Both the position numbers and the translations under genes were made by a program. From Tetraselmis striata (lineage: Eukaryota; Chlorophyta; Chlorodendrophyceae; Chlorodendrales; Chlorodendraceae), in assembly GCA_006384855.1 (NCBI GenBank), contig VCJN01002444.1, positions 1 through 64,000 on the forward strand: a stretch of DNA of 64,000 nt, written 5' to 3'. Numbering within the stretch: the first letter of the stretch is position 1; every line of letters begins with the position of its first letter. The notes under the pieces are model-generated. The model had not been told where the DNA came from. It saw only the letters and a list, made by a program, of their open reading frames with translations, and did no database searches. Of the stretch, positions 20,201-31,782 are shown in pieces.

Positions 20201-22886
20201 TACCTGGCAGTGATACCTGCCGGCTCCCTGCCGTTTCGATCGCTCTGTCAACCTTTCCGGCAATTCCGTTTATGTTCTCGAGCATCAATAGACAGGCCGA
20301 ACGTACTCGGGGTGCCGGCTCAGTCACAATAACACTGCGGATGAGGACCTACTCAACTTGTTAGACGCCAAATGTAGATGGAGCTTTAAGCTGGTGCATC
20401 ACACCGGTGTGCATAACTCCCAATTTGAGACTTGTAGTATGGGTGCCCATAGGTGCGTCCCTATGCATCCACACCCGTACTACAACTAGACACCATTAAG
20501 GGTCCGCGCAGTTGCTGCAGTGGACGTTTTCTATTTCCTTTTCGGGTGGTTTCCCGATCGCCTCTTGCAGCTAGCTCATGTAATTATACATTAAGGGTCC
20601 GCATCAAGGACGATAGGCTAAAGGTCAAGAACCATGATACCTGGCGGTGCTATACATCAAGAATCGTTATACATGGGTTGCTAACAATCATCAAGTATCA
20701 TGACACGTGGGGTTGCTACACATCAAGTATCATGATAAGTCAGGTCCAAAGCTCGAGCCATCAGGTGGCGAATACAGTAATTTCGCGCGGCGTTGATATT
20801 GCATAGCATGGCACAGAAGGGACCTGGCAGCTTGCGCGCTACTGACGGTGGGCGCTTTGAAAGCTGTGCCATCCTCTTTACCGTCGGATATGCAGTGTCA
20901 ACGACTATGTGTTGCAGACTTCGGGCTACAGCCGAGGCACGCGATGTTGATTCGTGATGATTCTTTATGCATCACGCTGACTTTGATTCGAAATCTACAG
21001 ATGAAGTATCATGATATCTTAACGTGCAATGATCAAGTATCATGATATCTTTACGTACAATGATCAAGTATCATGATATCTTGGCGTGTAATGATAAAGT
21101 ATCATGACAAGTCGTCTTTTGAAAATGAAGATCATGATGCGATCTTGCTTCGTCTGGTGCATCTGATCTTAATCTTTGATCGATACTTGATGCGGACCCT
21201 TAGACACCATCGTAACCTGGCCGAGGTCCAATTACCGGGCCGTAATCTCCGCGTGTCAAATTGTCACTGTAGACACCATCGAATGCGTCGGCTGTGTGAT
21301 GCAGTTGTAGGCAGTGATTGTGCTACTGATTGTTGGAGGTCACCTGCCTTCATGGGCCACCCCGCGCAGCGACGCCATTCCCCCAGCAGCCGCGCCGTCC
21401 CATTGTGGTCCGCCTCATCTCCTAGCACGCATCCGGCGCCGCTGCGCAGCGCCGGCAGAGCCGTGGCGCCAAACCACGCCGCCGCCTGGTCCGCCAGCGC
21501 GTTGCACAGCGCCTCCAGCGCCTCGCCCGCGTCCTGCTGGCTGCCGTCGCGCAGGCCCGAGGCGCCCAAGCAGCGCAGGACCGCCTTGCTGGCACCGCTG
21601 AGGGGCACGCCGCCCGCGGCAGCCTCCTGCGGCGCCAGCTCCATCAGTGCCGCGAGCAGCGCGCCAGCCACGCCGCCCTGCGGCCCTGCGGACGCCCCCG
21701 TGCCGTCGCTGCTGCCATCGTGCAGCGCCTGCAGGTACGCCACGGCGGAGGGGCTGGATGCCAGCGCCTGCGGGGGGCATGGAGGATAGGCAGCAGGGCG
21801 GTGACGAGAAGGGGCCTGCGGCTCGGCTCAGCGCTGTCTAGCAGGGCGCAGGCAGGGGAAGAGGGGGGAGGTGCTGCCCACCTGCAGCACGCTGTTCAGG
21901 AAGCACAGGTTGCCGTTGTTGGCCAGGCCAGCCACGGTGGGCTTAGTGCGTCTGCTTTGGAGACACATGGGGCGGCAGTGAGGCTAGACAACATAGCAAC
22001 AGAGGCGTCAAGAGCGCTTTCGTAAAAAAAAAGCCATGATGCCATCCCGTTCAGCGCGTCGCCCCCCCCCCCCCCCCCCCCTGCGCACGCGGATTCTCCG
22101 CCTATTCAATAAATAAGCAAATTAATAGCGAAGTTGTTGGTGTTGCAAATATCCATGATCTAAATACAATGATGAACAGTCCAACCACCGTGTTTGAATT
22201 GCCGCCTCGAGGTCTTCGACTTCTGCATATTGAGGCAAGCCGGTAGTATAGCTCAACTGTGCCCAATGCCACGCGATATCGATTGTGCGGTATGCGGGTA
22301 TCCACCGTGGGCGGTGCCCCACGAGCGAGGGGTTTGTTCCGTTCCGGGTAAACAGTAACAACACAAGATTTGAACAACAATGAGTATGTTGTTTGTCAGC
22401 CTAGCGGTTTATAAGGATTATCCTTTGTATCAAATGAACGCATTACAGGTTAATCACAAACCTTTCGCTCAATGCGCCCCATCACGCGCTCAGCACCAAC
22501 GCATGCCCCCCCCTCCCCCCCCCCCCCCCCCCCTCCCACACACACCGACTTGTTGCCCTGCTTTGTCTGCCCAATCGGCACACAAAGACACAGACACATA
22601 CACAGACATAGACACACAGACACATGGATACACACGCAGCGCCCAGCAACCTGCACGTTTGGCTCTATCTCACTGGCATTCGCTGAAATTGCACGCACCT
22701 GTCTGGCGCCGGTGGGGCAGCGGGAGAGGATGCGCTGCTCCTGGATGTATAAAGTAGCAAGCAATAGGCTGCAGCGCCTGCCAGCACCGCGGTGCCGAGG
22801 CAGGCCAAGGCGGCGCTGGCGGGAAGGACGCGCTGGTGGGGCGCGCCGACAGCCATCACCGCCCTCAGCGGCGCCGCGATCGGCAT
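17246..22886 (-). CDS. USP30-like membrane-anchored ubiquitin carboxyl-terminal hydrolase
   Basis: Exon evidence on the minus strand: 22886-22699 (Met choice uncertain) encodes a transmembrane stretch ALACLGTAVLAGAAAYCLLL; 21951-21882 the Cys box GLANNGNLCFLNSVLQ; 21767-21344 the GSQQDAGEALEAL block; an exon ending at 19573 the zinc pair CLGCGRRS; an exon from 19382 ECSACSH; then VLCLELRRAHFLLTGDRVK and FPLSLDMAPY near 18.7 kb; the His box AVVVHHGGPSSGHYTTF near 17.8 kb; WCHASDAKVWESSETEV near 17.45 kb; and the last exon 17293-17246 LASHATLLFYEMAR. In the family these cleave ubiquitin isopeptides. An N-terminal membrane anchor plus Ser (not Asn/Asp) in HASDAKV fits USP30, a mitochondrial outer-membrane enzyme with a Cys-His-Ser triad. 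Some middle exon borders are unresolved. Confidence 0.8.
19838..20680 (+). repeat. Diverged tandem duplication of about 370 bp inside a USP intron
   Basis: Copy 1 (about 19838-20200) and copy 2 (about 20212-20670) share CTCTGTCAACCTTTCCG, CACACCGGTGTGCA and TTGTAGTATGGGTGCCCATA. Copy 2 is split near 20505-20585 by about 85 bp of unrelated sequence, after which ATTAAGGGTCCGCATCAAGG repeats. Copy 1 reaches into the USP zinc exon region, so part of a coding exon may have been duplicated into the intron. Confidence 0.7.
20995..21115 (+). repeat. Four tandem units of about 33 bp built on a TATCATGATA palindrome
   Basis: Units of the form ATGATCAAGTATCATGATAT with short variable tails, four in a row in the large USP intron, plus three scattered related units at 20690-20740. 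Each unit carries the perfect 10-bp palindrome TATCATGATA. Confidence 0.8.
22490..22640 (+). repeat. Poly-C tract followed by ACACAGAC-type simple repeat
   Basis: A C-rich homopolymer block (about 22505-22535) followed by CACACAGACACATA-type units, in the first intron of the USP gene as modelled. No gene on either strand. Confidence 0.8.
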
Positions 22887-23234
22887 CAGCGCTGGCACGT
22901 TCGTTTTGACGACCTCGACAACGCGGCACAGAGCTGCGACGCGGAACAGAGCTAGCTTGTTCCAGGTGACAGCATGCGCGTTGCCTTCCGGAAGGTTGTG
23001 GTCGTGCTCAATTACTTGTTCCCTCGGCTGGCCTGCCCGCACTGCGGTACAGCACGCGGTACCGGTACCCGCTGTAGGGACAAGCGACCACAGTTGTTCG
23101 TTCCGCTGCCGCTCACCCGACGATCAACGTCATCGCGTTCCGCTGGCAATGCGTGTTGTACTGGAAGTTGCCGAATGTAGAGCGACGAGGCCGAAGCATC
23201 CGCCGACGATGAGGTTAAAAATAAGCGAAATTAA

Positions 23235-23497
23235 GCACAAAATGTAGTAAAAGTAAAGTTCGCCCCGGGACATCGGCCGAAGCCGCCCCAGCACTTGACC
23301 TCGTGCGCCAACTGCAGTCGTAGGTCTGGCATAGCCCATAGACCATTGCCTCATTCGAACCCCGAAGGGCTAATGCATCAACCGAGTTAACCCGGGACAC
23401 GCCGGGCCGATATTGCCGAAATACGTCGGCCAGGAATCGAACCCGGTACCTCTCGCACACGAGACGACCGCTCTACCGAGCGGACAAGGGATGTACC
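23235..23497 (-). mobile_element. tRNA-derived SINE, copy 1 (fullest)
   Basis: On the minus strand it opens with a tRNA-like head: a box A-like CGCTCGGTAGAGCGG and a box B GGTTCGATTCC at normal tRNA spacing. A body follows, shared with 39605-39672, 56890-57125 and 63465-63690, containing GATGCATTAGCCCTTCGGG, CCAGACCTACGACTGCAGTT and GGCGGCTTCGGCCGATG. It ends in a TTTACTTTTACTA tail. This pattern (RNA polymerase III promoter, unrelated body, short A/T tail) defines a SINE. The head lacks a clean acceptor stem and a convincing anticodon loop, so it is not a functional tRNA gene. Confidence 0.8.
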
Positions 23498-23499
23498 AC

Positions 23500-24575
23500 A
23501 AAATATAGTGTTTGCCAGTGTTCTCCGAGAGTGGCAATAAATGTCGAATGTGTCTGAATTATAATCAAGAAAACGACCACGTAGTCGCTGTTTCTGGCAT
23601 AAAGATCGCTCGAGCTAAATTCAATAGTGACTCAGGCACACCTGGCCCTCACAGGGCTAGCTGCCCGCGACTACGCACTATTCACTTGGACCATCACAAC
23701 TTGATTTGTTGTTTTAGCTGCCTTTTCTCCCTTAGAAAGGAGCGGGGGACCGGGGGCCGGGGGGGGGGGGGGGGGGGGGGACCAGATATCGGCAAAACAA
23801 GATGCCGAATCCCACAGTACTTAATACTGTATTGGAGAAGTCGTAGCGACGCGTACGGCCGCGCCTGTGCCCCATGTTTGCATGCGCGCTATCCTTGCTT
23901 GGCGGCGACACGTCGGTTTAAGAGGCAGCTCCATTCGACACACCGCCCACCGCAAAACCCTGGCCTTGGGCCGCCATTGGGCGTCACAACACCCACTCTC
24001 ACAGCAGCCAACCCCACCAGCAAAACTGACTGATGGCGCTCTGTCACTATGCATTAGCGTCACTATGAGCGTCAGCATCGACAACGTGCAGTTGTTCAAG
24101 CCGTCGTGAAGAAAGGCGACGGACTTCGACCGGACGGCGACATGCTCGGAGGTTAGGTTGGCAGTCATGCGTTGTCTTGCCCCTGCCTCATCCCTCCTAC
24201 CGCTTCACGATGCCGCTGGTGTCGCCATGAGCGTCCCAAAGAACACCGCCGATCACTGCGCAAGATTGCACTGCGTTAAACAACGATACCCTCTCCGACG
24301 CGTTGGAAACGCTTGATGTGGCTTTCCTCAACTTTACGGCTAGTACCCCTCCGGTAGAGGCGCGCTCAACGCCGCTGAACCCTTTGATGCGTATGATGAC
24401 GGTGGCCACATCTAGCAGCCGCCACCTACCCACGCCGGTGACCACGGCGTACCAGTACCGGGGTATCTCGCGCGAACTATTTATGTACGAGAATCCTTTA
24501 CACGGGCAGCGGTCGGCGCGTCGAGCACACAACAAACTCCCTCACCCACCCCGAGCTGCACATAGCGCGCTCGCC
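23500..24575. other. Stretch without a recognised gene
   Basis: It contains a G tract (about 23758-23780) and short frames on both strands with no recognised family. A 115-aa minus-strand frame at 23821-24168 looks partly protein-like but matches nothing I know. Confidence 0.4.
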
Positions 24576-24581
24576 GCCAGT

Positions 24582-26411
24582 GTTGTTGGAATCTGCCCGA
24601 TACCCTAGCACCGGCCGATACCCTAGCACCGGCCGGGCACATGTCTAGCGCGCCTTTGCGCGCGCGTGCCTGTCTCCCGGCCCGCCGGGCGCTCTGCTTT
24701 CACTCTCTTCCTGTCCACAGTCTCCGCAGCTCGAGCCCGGCTCGCTGCTCCCACTGTAAGATGCTCCGAGCACTTCCACTCACCATCACCTCCGCGGTTG
24801 AGCCGTTTAGGTTATGGGCCCTCACACGTCACGTGGGCGCGAGCGGGGTACAGGGAGAAGTCCGTGCGTTCGGCGCACGTCCGGAGTCGTTCGAAAAACG
24901 GCCGAGGCGGCTGCCACAAGGGCGCCGAAAACTAGCCCACAAGGGGCGAGGGATGCACGCTGAGCCTCCGGGGCCAGTACACAACCCTCCCGACACCGTA
25001 TCGAGGTTCCGCCTACCGGCCCGAGAGAGCCAGCCTCCGGGGCTGCGCTCAACATACCGTATCGGGGTTCCGCCTACCGGCCCGAGAGAGCCAGCCTCCG
25101 GGGCTGCGCTAAGCAGACAAGTCCCCGGGATTTTGTCGAACCACTGCTGTACTTAGCTTGAAGACTTAAACCTCAAAAATAGAATTCGAAAACACGCCTT
25201 GCGTCGAGCCAGGCCGTCACACGTCGTGGTTCCACTAGGAATACCGGAGGCATACGGCGAAACGACCGGCGAGCCCGCTGGTGGCTTTTGCTTACTGGAA
25301 GGACCGCCGGACGATCGTCGCGGAGCTGCTGTGCGGACCCTTGGACCCCGGACAGCGATAACACAGTGGCGCGTTTCAGCGGAGGGCGTCCTTTACAAGC
25401 CATCCAAGATCGTCGCAGCGAGAACCACACGCGAACCGCCCAGGCGCCTACCTACCCAGGTCCCGCCTATCACGTCCTGCCTACCACCTTCGACGGAGTG
25501 AACGACCAATGTGGTGCTGCTGTCCACTCGCTGACCGCGCGTATGGGGCTAGCAACTGCGAGGCAGCACTGCTACTGGGTGCCAGCAGCTCAGCTACGAG
25601 CAGCCGCCCGCCCTGTGCTCCCCCGCCTCCGCGTTGGCTACCAGCAGCTCGTGCTCAGCAGCCCCGCCGCTCGCGGAGAGGCTGCCAGAAGCATCTTGCG
25701 CAGCGCATTTCCCGGCATCGCACAGGGCATAAGGATGACGCCCTCGCGGCCTCATCACCAGCCAGCTCCGGCTCACCAGCTCCGCAGTGGGGCGACAGTT
25801 CAGCATGGAGCAGTGCACGCGGAAGCGCGTCTCCCGGAAGCTACCAAGAATGTATAGAGTATTCGCTATTAATTACTGCTGCTATTCAGTACTGTATTAG
25901 CGACAGATTCCGAATATTGTTCCAATTGCACACAGCGGTCAAACAGAGATGACTCCCGTGTACAATTGAGGGGGGCTGTTGGAATCTGCCCGATACCCTA
26001 GCACCGGCCGATACCCTAGCACCGGCCGGGCACATGTCCCGCGCGCCTTTGCGCGCGCGTGCCTGTCTCCCGGCCCGCCGGGCGCTCTGCTTTCACTCTC
26101 TTCCTGTCAACAGTCCCCGCAGCTCGAGCCCGGCTCGCTGCTCCCACTGTAAGATGCTCCGAGCACTTCCAGTTATAGCCTAAACGGCTCAACCGCGGAG
26201 GGGATGGTGAGTGGAAGTGCTCGGAGCATCTTACAGTGGGAGCAGCGAGCCGGGCTCGAGCTGCGGGGACTGTGGACATGAAGAGAGTGAAAGCAGATAG
26301 AGCGCCCGGCGGGCCGGGAGAAAGGCACGCGCGCGCAAAGGCGCGCGGGACATGTGCCCGGCCGGTGCTAGGCTACCGGCCGGTGCTAGGGTATCGGGCA
26401 GATTCCAACAA
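24582..26411 (+). mobile_element. LTR-retrotransposon fossil (Copia-like ends) with a third, inverted LTR
   Basis: A left LTR (about 24582-24825) starts TGTTGGAATCTGCCCG. The same LTR recurs as a direct repeat from 25977 after a purine-rich tract, AATTGAGGGGGGC, which is placed like a polypurine tract. Immediately after it (about 26176-26411) lies the LTR again in reverse complement, ending in ATTCCAACA. The whole block is bracketed by a 5-bp duplication AGTGT, at 24577-24581 and directly after 26411. The internal part is only about 1.15 kb and shows no intact gag or pol domain, so the element is non-autonomous and broken. The LTR copies remain very similar, which suggests a fairly young insertion. 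TGTTGG ends are typical of Ty1/Copia. Confidence 0.75.
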
Positions 26412-26779
26412 GTGTGCGCGGCCATTGTGCGTCACGCCCCCGGACTTGAGCACGAATCGTATCCCCTGGGTACACATAATAACTAGCGGCGGCGACCGGT
26501 CGGGCAGGTGGTGTCCACTGTGGTCAACACCGGCTGCGCACTCGGCCGCACCAGGTACGGATACCGCCCTTTTTTACCCCACTCACTCACTGCAGCCCAC
26601 CCACGCCAAACAGAATCGGAGACATCTCCGCACCGGTCCCACCCGACACGGACCCGATATCGCTAGAGGGAGGGGAGGCTGAGGTCGTTACCGTGACGGA
26701 ATTTTGAGTTTCTTCGATGTTCTCTCGCGTTGTCCGTTGATGCCACATGAGGTAGGAGGCTGAAACCCGTCGCGCCGAC

Positions 26780-27960
26780 GCAACGCCCCAACGGTGTGGC
26801 GCAGCGCGAGAAATGCGTTCGGTTCGTTCTGGCCATTTCGGCCAGCTAGCCCGCCGCCTCCGAATTCTGCCGGCAGTGTGGCAAGTCCACCATAATAGAC
26901 GGACTGGCAGTAGTAGGCGAGGAGGCGCTGGTCTCGGCGGTGACCGAGGCGATGTACGACCGCTTGAGCCGCCACTACATGCAGGGAGGCTTGATGCCCG
27001 CGACGGCCACCTTTCGCGGCGTGCCAGCGGACTTCCTTGTCTCGTTCTGCGAGGCACGACCGGACATGTGGCACAAGGTCCGAGTCACAGCCCGCGGCGG
27101 GAGCAAGAAGGTCAGATACATTACCACATGTTGCAAGGAAGTCAAGTCGGTCGCCGTCTTCCACGACGTGCACGACGGGCCGTTGAAGGCTCGCAATTGC
27201 ATGCGGCATGCGAAGAAGGCACCGGCTGAGGCACGCGCGTGGAGCTGCGCACTTGAAGAAGGGGGCGCACGGTGTGGTCAGGATGACCGACAGGGGGGAC
27301 ATCGTGTCCAAGTTGCACCCTCTGTCCCTAGAAGTGAAGGAGGAGCCATTCCGGGGCTAGGGCAGCAAGCTGAAGGTGGTGAAGGGGACTGTGTACTTTC
27401 ACACCGGAGTGGCAGCGAAGGAGGACGCCGATTTGCAACTGGCAATTGGCTACTCAGTGGACCCAAACGATCCAAATGCATGGCCCTTCCTCACTATCTT
27501 TGATGATCGCAAAGCATACTCAATGCGCGGGCTGCCTGCGCTATTGTGCGAGGCGCCTTTCATGCACATGGTGGGCCCGATGAACGACAGCGATGCTCTG
27601 CGCTATGTGTTGGGCTGGGATTGCAGCGCACCCATCCCGCCACCGCTTCCCGTACAGATGGGTGGCTATGTATTCCGGTGGGAGGAGCCGCCGGGCGAGA
27701 GCGAGGCAGACAAGCTGGAACGGGAGGTGTTCTGGATTGTGCTCTCAAAGCGTGCACGTGAGTGTGTGAGCGCGCTCGGAAGGTGCGCGCTAAGGAGCGG
27801 CAGGAGCTCATGGGGCGAGAGTCAGCGGGCACCTCAGACAGCACCCGCGAATAATGCGAGCATTCAACGCCTAACAACCCACATTGGCGTTGTCCTGAAA
27901 GCTACGACAGCATTGACAGCTGGGATGCGGCAAGCTGCGGGCCAGATCTGAAGAAGTTCT
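26780..27960 (+). pseudogene. Unidentified coding remnant, possibly mobile-element derived
   Basis: Protein-like sequence is spread over more than one frame: one block has CRQCGKSTIIDG, EAMYDRLSRHYMQGG and FRGVPADFLVSFCEARPD; a later block (from about 27376) has GYSVDPNDPNAWPFLTIFDD, RGLPALLCEAPFMHMVGPMN and ALRYVLGWD. I recognise no family. Composition and surroundings (LTR fossil to the left, transposase-like tail to the right) suggest a transposon gene, but this is inference. It does not read as one open frame. Confidence 0.35.
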
Positions 27961-28287
27961 ACATGCAGAGGAGGGCGGAGCGCGAAGCAGTGATGGAGGC
28001 GAAAGGCGAGGCGGGCGGCGGCATCGGTGACGCGGGGCTGAGGGCGGGGGTGAGCCGAGCACCCGTTATTACATGGTTGTCTATGGCAAATCCAGTAAGG
28101 GCGAGAAGGGGGAGGGGAAGCGACACGCTTTCTAGCTGTAATTATTGCATTCACATCTTCCTTCGCTTCGCCGCTTTCTCTGCCATCTCTGCCTTCACGG
28201 CATCTGCCTTCGCCTCGTGTAGGTGGAGCGGTACACGATGGGATGTTTCGTGCATGTCACGGTGGTGCGCCATCGAGGTGCTGCGCT

Positions 28288-28590
28288 TCATGACCTGGCT
28301 AGTCTTGGGAGCGTCATCTTGCCGGACTTGAGTAGGCGCCGGGGCTGGTGGTTGCTGCCCTTGCGGGAGCCCTCCTTGATCTCCCTGTTGCAATGCTCCA
28401 TGCACTGAGCGCTCAGCGCGCCAAGGTTGCCATGCAGTTCCATCCATCGGAGGATGTGCCGCCATGCGACTTCATGCATGTACGGAGTGTTGTCCTTTGC
28501 TGTCGCGATACAACGTCTAGTTTGCTGCATCCACTCGCTCAGACTGAGTTGCTCTTGGAACCTGCTATCTCTAACCACAGTGGGGAACAC
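28288..28590 (-). pseudogene. Transposase-like C-terminal fragment
   Basis: A 100-aa minus-strand frame with SEWMQQTRRCIATAKDN, WRHILRWMELHGNLGALSAQ and CMEHCNREIKEGSRKG. The pattern of an aromatic-rich helix followed by a short E.xN...K motif resembles the tails of large DDE transposases found in algal genomes (KDZ-type), from memory. No catalytic core is visible nearby, so at best it is a relic. Confidence 0.3.
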
Positions 28591-28660
28591 GAAGTGTTAT
28601 CACAACTCAAGGTATCGGCCATCCTCCTATGTTTCCTAGCCCCTCCTCCTTCCAATGGGC
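28545..28660 (+). repeat. Dispersed repeat R3, copy 1
   Basis: Shares ATCTCTAACCA(C/T)AGT(G/A)G, then GGCCATCCTC and CC(C)CTCCTCCTTCC, with copies at 44850-44985 and 45520-45645. All three are on the plus strand. Function and class unknown. Confidence 0.65.
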
Positions 28661-28883
28661 TATAGCTAAGACAACAGCGCCCCCCTGCTATCCCTACCTA
28701 AGTCAGACCCATCATATCCAGAGCTCAGCAGGCACGCTAAGGCAGCCAGAGGCGTCCCGCCTGCTGCTATATTGAGGTGTGATGGGGGAGGGGAGCTAAC
28801 CGGAATAGCTGCATGGTGCTCAGTATTTACGTACCGCTGAGCCGGCTAGCTTGGTGAGATGGGGGCTACAATGCCCTCCATCT

Positions 28884-30929
28884 CTAATATTTTTGGCACA
28901 CCATACTGCGTTTAATGGCATGATGACTTCGTCTCGTGCATGTACCAAGCCTGCGGGTCGGGCGATACACTGTCTGTAATACTTGCGGGGAAAGTGCTGG
29001 TAAAGTCGAAAACATGCATCCGGGCGTATCGGCTAGAAACGTCCGTAGTTCTTGGGTTGAGGCGGTGATAGTCGCGGGCGTGCGTCCGGCTTGGGGTTGG
29101 GTGCCTTGCCGGCGGAGAGTATCTGTAGACGGCCCACCTGCAGCTGCAAGGGGGTCGTCCGGCGCGGGGGGCGACGGGGGCGGCGAGCCTCTGCCGCGAG
29201 CTGGGCCAGGCGGGACGCCTGGGCTGGTGTGCTGGTTGTGGAGGATTGCTCGAGGGGGGCGGTGGCCTCCGAGGTCTCTCCTGTCGCGGTGGGGGCTTGG
29301 GTTGCGGCCGGTGGAGCCGGCTCTGGGTGCGGGGTTGGATCGACGCTTTGTCGCCGGCTGATCGACTTCCGGTGGCGAGTCGTTGCCGTCCATCTCCGTG
29401 TCTTGAGGGGCTGCCGCGGCCGGGGTGTTGGCCGCTTGTAGCTGGCTAGTTGGTGGTGGCGGGAGCTCCGGGGGGGACTGGCCGTGGTGCATCGCCGACT
29501 GGTCGGTTGTAGTCGGCGCCGGTTGGTGAGTAGTCGCCATCCTCTCCCGCCCATGTAGGTGCATGGTACTGGCTGCGACGAGTTTCGCGTCGAATCCCGT
29601 GTTAGTGGCGAGTCCGGCTGTGCTCACCCTTGCCGGAGCGGCGGCATCCGGTATAAGGGCGCGTCGGGTCACCGCCCGGAGGTCGTGAGTTGATGTGTAT
29701 ACCCCGAGCTTGGGGGCCGAGGGTACGGACCGGGTTCAGAAACATACGGCTGCGGCGCAGGTCGACCTCCGTCGCACGGTTGCGGGTCGCTAGATTGCTG
29801 AATAACATGGCGAATTGTGTGGCACAGTCGGTACCAAGGGGAAGATCGATTGGGGGCTGGCGGGACTGGCGGCTCAAAACGCGGAGGAGACGGCGGACAG
29901 CAGGTGGGAGTCGGGTGCCTTTGAATTTTTCGCGGCAATGGTTGTTGGGATCTTGGGGGGTTGGGCTCTGCCGCTGCGCGGCGCATCGATAGTGGCGCCG
30001 ATCGCGGCCTCTTGTTGCTCCTCGGGTATGTTAATGTCCATGTTGGCTGTAGTGATAGTCTCCTGTGGAGCTTGCTCTTCACGCCTCTGTGGGCGCTGGC
30101 CGGCAGTTGGCCTGGGGCGGGCAGCAAGTGGAAGTATGGTGCCTGCGACTTTTTTGCGGCGATGGCTGTTCGGCTCTTGAGAGGTTTGGTCATGCCGTCG
30201 CGCGGCGCATCGATAGGGGCGCCGACCGCGGCCTTCTATTGCTCCTGAGGTATGGTGATGTCCATGATGGTTGTAGTGATGGTCTCCTGTGGAGCCTGCT
30301 CTTCACGCCTCTGTGGGCGCTGGCCGGCAGTTGGCCTGGTGGTGGGTCGTCCGGTCGTCGCGGGCTGTCCACCGTTTCACAGAAGTACACTATCATCACC
30401 AGTAGAGCCGCGCCGGCTCGCCCGGATTTAGTACATACGCAGTACTTCGCCCGGTGTTAAGGGCCGGCGGGTAAGTGAGAAGTGTCGTCGGGCATGGGGT
30501 GCTGCGATAGGTATGCTGCTGGTACCGCGCCACCGCCGTCGCCATGCCGCCGCGTACGCCCACACACTTATTTTCCACCGACCCACACCGCCGCCTCCCG
30601 AGCGCCCCACACGCCGCCTCGCCCGCCCGTGCTGGCTTGGCGCGCATTAACCCGTACATGTCACGTACGAGGTCCACAAGGGTTTGGGGAAGCCTTGAGG
30701 TCGTGTGGTAGCCAAACACCGCTGATAGGTGGTGTGGTGTTACAAGTACGTACAAAAAGCGCGTTCTTCGCGTTTCAGGAATGCCGCGTACTCCGATAGT
30801 TTGTCGAGGAAGAAGAGACACTTCCAACAATATAGTCGCTATATGGTAGACTGGCTTGGGTCTAAGGAAACCGGGTGGACGTCCGATACAACGAAGAAGG
30901 TATAACGCAAATTCATGCCGCATGCGCAC
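28884..30929 (-). CDS. Proline-rich ORF cluster, unidentified
   Basis: Three minus-strand frames in series: 30396-30929 (177 aa), 29669-30193 (174 aa) and 28884-29672 (262 aa). They are rich in Pro, Arg, Ser and Thr; the most protein-like parts are FALYLLRCIGRPPGFL in the first and CHTIRHVIQQSSDPQPCDGG in the second. I recognise no domain. The similar proline-rich ORF at 55544-56515 suggests a repeated, perhaps mobile-element, origin, but I could not show homology by eye. Confidence 0.25.
29915..30352 (+). repeat. Two tandem copies of a unit of about 240 bp
   Basis: Units at about 29930-30115 and 30165-30350 share CGCGGCGCATCGATAG, GGTGATGTCCATG (or its variant), GTCTCCTGTGGAGC and the long GCTCTTCACGCCTCTGTGGG block. 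On the minus strand the duplicated segment reads ASAHRGVKS(R/K)LHRR in both copies, so the duplication kept a frame. Confidence 0.8.
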
Positions 30930-30959
30930 CTCGCAATGTCCATGTGCAACTCACCTGAG

Positions 30960-31780
30960 ATTTACTGAGAATGACAAAAAGAACGGCGGGGTATGATGCC
31001 TCTATGTGTGCTTAATGTGCTGGCACATATCATAAGCCCGGCATTACAGACGAGGCCTTGACCATGTAGTAAAGAATTGTGTTGCATGTCTGCACTGTGT
31101 GCATAGGCAGGGGAGCCATGCGGCTCGTACGGGTGCGCGGCAATGTCGGAGCAGAGAGGCAGGCGTAGCAAAGCAAGGAGGCCATGTGCGCAGAGAGGGC
31201 AGCCACAAGCTCAGCACGCAGCAGTCAGCAACTTACAGGTCAACAACAACCAACAGGCGAGTAGGCGCGGCGCACCAGGGCACCCGTCGCGCGCCACACA
31301 GCTAAGCGCAACGTCAAAGAGCATCTGCGAGATTGACTGAGTCGCATGCATCCATCATTAGACAGCCATAGTATGGTAGGCTTTGGCCGGGAGGGCAAGG
31401 GGTTAACACTTTCAGATTGTAATAATGTGGTTTTTCTTCATAATTATCCTCTTGTGCATGTAATGCCTGAGGCAATAGCTTGCCGGCCAATGTGTGCTTC
31501 CATGACATCACCAACAATGATATAACCGCCCAATTGCATCTTTTGCAGTGCTTTTGACAATACTTTGTAGAACTTGTGGATGCAGCACGAGGGAAAAAAG
31601 GGGCGCTTGAAAAAGGGGGGGAGGGCACCGCCTAAATCGACAAACCAAGTTGTGATGGCCTTAATGGACCCGATGTGCGGGTTCGTACCGCCGGGCCGTA
31701 AGACAGCTGGCCTTTCGAGCATGAGAGACTACTACAGGGAAGCTAGCTCAGTAGCGGGAATATACCGTAGTAAGAAATTT
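30960..31780. other. Stretch without a recognised gene
   Basis: Only short frames without recognisable domains. Near 31820-31855 a short AAATCCAGAAGG direct repeat precedes the tandem array to the right. Confidence 0.4.
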
Positions 31781-31782
31781 GA

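Noticed and set aside
23420-23497. Functional tRNA gene (good box A and box B)
   Set aside because: No proper acceptor stem or anticodon loop, and the tRNA part is joined to a body repeated three more times in the window; it is a SINE head.
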